Positions 61,241-64,000 of a stretch of DNA of 64,000 nucleotides are shown in pieces. The first letter of the stretch is position 1; each line of letters opens with the position of its first letter. The stretch comes from a bacterium (lineage in GTDB: Bacteria > Patescibacteriota > Gracilibacteria > UBA4473). The translations under genes and the position numbers were made by a program. The stretch lies in assembly GCA_009995455.1 (NCBI GenBank), contig JAACPJ010000001.1, positions 214,991 through 278,990 on the forward strand, written 5' to 3'. The notes beneath the pieces were generated by a model, which worked only from the letters and a program-made list of their open reading frames with translations, was not told the DNA's origin and searched no databases.

Positions 61241-62875
61241 ATGAAAGAGCAACGGTCTTTACGGGGAAAAATATGGGAATCACCTCAATTTGAGGTCGAC
61301 AAACGTTTTTTACAAAACTCTTTTTTTCTGGGTCGAATGGGGGAAGAAAATGAAGCCAAATGGAGGAACCCAAGTTGGGAAGATTTGCAGAATCCTTTTG
61401 AGCTTAAAGACATGTCAAAAGCGGTAGAGCGAATTAAAAAAGCACTAGAACAAAAAGAAAAAATTATGGTTTATGGTGATTTCGATGCAGACGGCATTAC
61501 TTCAACAGCGGCTTTAGTGCACGGTTTAAAAACATTAGGCGCTTTGGTTTCTTATCGAATTCCCGACAGAATTAACGATTCGCATGGGCTCAAAAAACAA
61601 TTAATTGAAGAAATTTCGCAAACGGGGACAACGCTTTTAATCACGGTTGATTGCGGCGTAAATGACTTTGTGGAAGTTGAGTACGCAAATCAGCTTGGTT
61701 TAGAAGTAATTATTACCGATCACCACAAAGTGGACCCAAATCGTTGGGCTAAAAATGCCTTGGCGGTTTTGAACCCTATGCGCCCTGATTGTGATTTTCC
61801 TACAACTCATTTAGCCGGGGTTGGCGTGGTTTTCAAATTACTTCAAGCCTTAAATAATTCCCCGAAATTTTTTGCACCATATGCGGCATTGGCGGCTATC
61901 GGATCGGTTGCCGATTGTGTTAAATTGCAGGGTGAGACTCGCACCTTGGTGCAACTGGGTTTAAAAGAACTTAATAAAAATCATTGGCCCGGCGTACACG
62001 CTTTACTCGATTCTGATGAGACCATTGATGCCGAAACGATTGGTTTTCAGTTGGCTCCTTGCTTAAACGCGGCTTCTCGTTTAGGGCAGGTGCAACACGC
62101 TGTTCAATTGTTTTTGGGTGATCAAAAACAAACGGCGGATCGGGTGGCATATTTAAAGCAACTGAACGAGCAACGTCGTGAATTTAGTCAAGCTTTTAGT
62201 GAGGAAGCCAAAGCCTTAATTCAGCCAGATCAAGCGGTGCAAATAATATTTTTAGAAACCTGTCCCGTTGGCGTTTTAGGGCTGGTAGCAAGTCGATTAG
62301 TCGAAAACTTGGCTCAGCCCATCATGGTTTTAACGCGTCATCCACATGGGGGATTGCATGGTTCGGCCCGAGCGCCGAAAAATTTTAATTTAGCCGAAGC
62401 GCTTGAAACGGTAGCTAACAAGTTAAATGCGTTTGGGGGGCACGCTGGGGCGGCTGGTTTTTCTTTAGAAGAAACACAATTAGCGGATTTTATAATGGCT
62501 ATGCAAGCGTGGTTTAAAGCGCAAGCGCCCGTTCCCTTAAGCCTTGAAATTGCCGGACTCGTAAAACCAGATTGGCTTGATTTAGAGTGGCACCGGTGGG
62601 AAAAAACTATTGAGCCATTTGGTATGGGAAATCAAAAACCAGTGTGGCAATTAGAAAGCTTAACGTTAAGTCAGCTAAAATTTATGGGAAGTTCGGGTCA
62701 ACACGTGCGTTTAAATTTTAACGATTCGCATGAAGTGGTCGCTTTTTTTGCGGCCGAAGTTGCATCAAAATTAAAACTAGGGGACTCGTATGAAATCGCT
62801 GTCACGGTGGCTCAAAACACCTGGAATGGTCAAACTAAAGTACAGTGGCAATTAGTCGATATTCGCACGGCTTAG
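61241..62875 (+). CDS. recJ: single-stranded-DNA-specific exonuclease RecJ
   Basis: 5'-3' ssDNA exonuclease of the DHH superfamily. Motifs: IMVYGDFDADGITSTAALVHGL (metal-binding DxD), DCGVNDF, ITDHHKV (DHH), LNPMRPDC and AGVGVVFKL, plus the DHHA1 motif GGLHGSARAPKNFNLAEALE..FGGHAGAAGFSL. A C-terminal OB-like domain follows. 544 residues is normal. The stop TAG overlaps the next gene's stop by 4 bases. Confidence 0.95.
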   Translation: MKEQRSLRGKIWESPQFEVDKRFLQNSFFLGRMGEENEAKWRNPSWEDLQNPFELKDMSKAVERIKKALEQKEKIMVYGDFDADGITSTAALVHGLKTLGALVSYRIPDRINDSHGLKKQLIEEISQTGTTLLITVDCGVNDFVEVEYANQLGLEVIITDHHKVDPNRWAKNALAVLNPMRPDCDFPTTHLAGVGVVFKLLQALNNSPKFFAPYAALAAIGSVADCVKLQGETRTLVQLGLKELNKNHWPGVHALLDSDETIDAETIGFQLAPCLNAASRLGQVQHAVQLFLGDQKQTADRVAYLKQLNEQRREFSQAFSEEAKALIQPDQAVQIIFLETCPVGVLGLVASRLVENLAQPIMVLTRHPHGGLHGSARAPKNFNLAEALETVANKLNAFGGHAGAAGFSLEETQLADFIMAMQAWFKAQAPVPLSLEIAGLVKPDWLDLEWHRWEKTIEPFGMGNQKPVWQLESLTLSQLKFMGSSGQHVRLNFNDSHEVVAFFAAEVASKLKLGDSYEIAVTVAQNTWNGQTKVQWQLVDIRTA

Positions 62876-63555
62876 GCTTTGGGGCGCACAAATTTTGCTT
62901 GCCCACGTACTTTGCTGATTTCGGCTAGGGGTTTAAATCGTAGCGGTCCTTTCTGGCCATTTTGTTCAAAGCAAGTGTAACTTTCTTCGTTTTTAGCCAC
63001 TATAATAGCGGAATGTCGATCTTCTTCAAATATTACATGAACTGGAAATCCCCATCTTGAAATGGCTTCATCAGGATCACCTAATACCTCAAATTGCGCT
63101 AGTTGTTCTGGGGTTCGGGGAATTCCCCTGAGCCATATAGGGCTTAAATCCTCATTCGAATTTAAAATTTTTGAAGCTTTCATTTTCCCCCAATAATTGA
63201 TCTGACCCATCACCAACTGAACCGTTTGATGACAATTAGAATCAATTACCGCCCGGCCAGATTCAAGACAAATAGGATCCTCATCCAAGTCATTCCTCTG
63301 TATGTCTTTTAGCAATCTAGACTGCAAAAATAAAAGAGCTCTGATTCTTCTTCCAACTTCTCCTGTAATTGAATCGGCTATTTCTTGAAACTCAGCGGTT
63401 TTGTCTAGGCAGTCTCTTTTCGCTCTATCGCTCCAGCTATGTCGAATGGCGGCTTTCACGTCATGTAGACGTGTTCTTTTGTAAGATTCTATATCCGAGG
63501 GATCTTGCAAAGATTCTAATAATTTTTGTTCTTCTTCATCAGGACGCTTTAGCAT
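62872..63555 (-). CDS. hypothetical protein, 227 aa, possible Cys-His hydrolase fold
   Basis: The N-terminal half is charged and helical. Later, ESGRAVIDSNCHQTVQLVMGQI with Cys108 and VHVIFEEDRHSAIIVAKNEESYTCFEQNG with His181 resemble the Cys and His blocks of papain/NlpC-like peptidases, but only in broad pattern. There is no signal peptide. It lies 12 bases after the PKD-protein gene on the minus strand, hinting at a shared surface or wall role. Function uncertain. Confidence 0.6.
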   Translation of the reverse strand: MLKRPDEEEQKLLESLQDPSDIESYKRTRLHDVKAAIRHSWSDRAKRDCLDKTAEFQEIADSITGEVGRRIRALLFLQSRLLKDIQRNDLDEDPICLESGRAVIDSNCHQTVQLVMGQINYWGKMKASKILNSNEDLSPIWLRGIPRTPEQLAQFEVLGDPDEAISRWGFPVHVIFEEDRHSAIIVAKNEESYTCFEQNGQKGPLRFKPLAEISKVRGQAKFVRPKA

Positions 63556-63567
63556 GGTTTGTGAAAT

Positions 63568-64000
63568 TTATTGTAGGGCTCGCATATTGCTGGTGTAGCC
63601 ATCATTTGAAATAGCCGTACCTGCTTCAACCTGAAATGGACTGGCTGAGGCGGGGACGCCGCCAGGAGGAACGACAAAGTTACTGGTGGTCGTAGTGCCT
63701 GGTAAACGACTGAGTATATCACTTGGCGTTTGGGGAGTCGGCAAGTTTTGGTAGTCTAAGACACGGTTTGGCAATACGCTAATAGGAAAAATAACCGAAT
63801 CAGAAACGCCTAAACGGTCTCGAATGATGAGTTCAATTTCGTAGTCTCCAATCGGCAAGGTTACATTTACAACCGGGCCCGCTAGTAAGATTTGAGGTTG
63901 TCCCAGAACCTTCCATTTGTAGGTTAGTTTTCTGCCGCTACTTTGCGATCCATCTAAAGTTATTGGCTGATCAATAATTTGCCTTCTGTGAGATACTAAG
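63568..64000 (-). CDS. PKD-domain surface protein, C-terminal part (5' end outside window)
   Basis: The frame is open from the window end. It encodes a PKD-type fold: residues near the edge read QPITLDGSQSSGRKLTYKWKVLGQ, then VNVTLPIGDYEIELIIRDRLGVSDSVIFPISVLP. A Pro/Thr-rich C-terminal tail (TPQTPSDILSRLPGTTTTSNFVVPPGG) follows and ends without a visible anchor. PKD domains occur in surface and secreted proteins. The full length and any enzyme domain are outside the window. Confidence 0.7.
   Translation of the reverse strand, partial: LVSHRRQIIDQPITLDGSQSSGRKLTYKWKVLGQPQILLAGPVVNVTLPIGDYEIELIIRDRLGVSDSVIFPISVLPNRVLDYQNLPTPQTPSDILSRLPGTTTTSNFVVPPGGVPASASPFQVEAGTAISNDGYTSNMRALQ

Noticed and set aside
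1-64000. UGA as glycine (Gracilibacteria/Absconditabacteria code 25)
   Set aside because: Genes such as aroC and comEC end on TGA at normal family length, and no conserved gene has an in-frame TGA. The standard code fits.
1-64000. CRISPR arrays, insertion sequences, rRNA genes
   Set aside because: No regularly spaced direct repeats, transposase genes or rRNA-like sequence were seen on reading the window.

Overview
The window looks like a piece of chromosome from a Patescibacteria/CPR-type bacterium, most likely in or near Peregrinibacteria (inference, not proven). The reasons are very tight gene packing, few Shine-Dalgarno sequences, promoters only a few bases from the start codon, pilin-like proteins of the 2-TM Mbov_0395/VirB2 type, a PrgI plus TraC-like pair, and a short RmlA fused to a glycosyltransferase. 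UGA is a real stop here (aroC, comEC and others end on it), so this is not the UGA=Gly code of Gracilibacteria/Absconditabacteria. Central metabolism is richer than in most CPR: shikimate steps, pyrimidine and PEP metabolism. No rRNA, CRISPR array, insertion sequence or phage was seen.

Layout. 1-11.7 kb: the end of rmlD, an unknown gene, fusA, two membrane proteins, pyrF, a beta-CASP RNase-type enzyme, a divergent prepilin peptidase/Flp pilin pair, ftsK and a SemiSWEET-like gene. 11.8-16.2 kb: a 1458-residue secreted beta-helix/Ig-like surface protein. 16.3-19.3 kb: aroC, a VUT-family transporter, aroE. 19.3-24.9 kb: an MBOAT acyltransferase with a membrane-anchored alpha/beta hydrolase, a degenerate LexA/CI-like regulator, a FAS1 protein and two small stress-type proteins. 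25-33.8 kb: tRNA-Arg, nrdR, an RmlA-GT2 fusion, a large anchored unknown protein, a LysM-M23 peptidase, comEC and a GT4 glycosyltransferase. 33.8-43.3 kb: two acidic unknown proteins, uvrA, a PAP2 phosphatase fused to a polyprenol-type kinase, tyrS, an AI-2E family permease and a second tRNA-Arg. 43.6-50.7 kb: an aminotransferase, pckA, a nitroreductase, htpX (with a CIRCE element), glmS. 50.8-54.5 kb: rpsP, a KH protein, pilin-like genes, comF, a PfkB kinase. 54.6-64 kb: recG, a PrgI/TraC-like operon, corA, a DUF2797 gene, recJ, and a PKD-domain surface protein running off the end.

Themes. Envelope assembly is prominent: glmS, RmlA/RmlD, glycosyltransferases, lipid-carrier phosphatase/kinase, MBOAT acylation, M23 hydrolase and secreted adhesin-like proteins. 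DNA uptake and processing is the second theme: comEC, comF, Flp and VirB2-like pilins, recJ, recG, uvrA, ftsK. The strongest unusual signals are a palindromic element sitting inside two protein-coding genes (rmlD and aroC), the phosphatase-kinase fusion, a CIRCE operator at htpX, matching fusA/rpsP promoters, and six convergent gene pairs whose stop codons overlap by exactly 4 bases.
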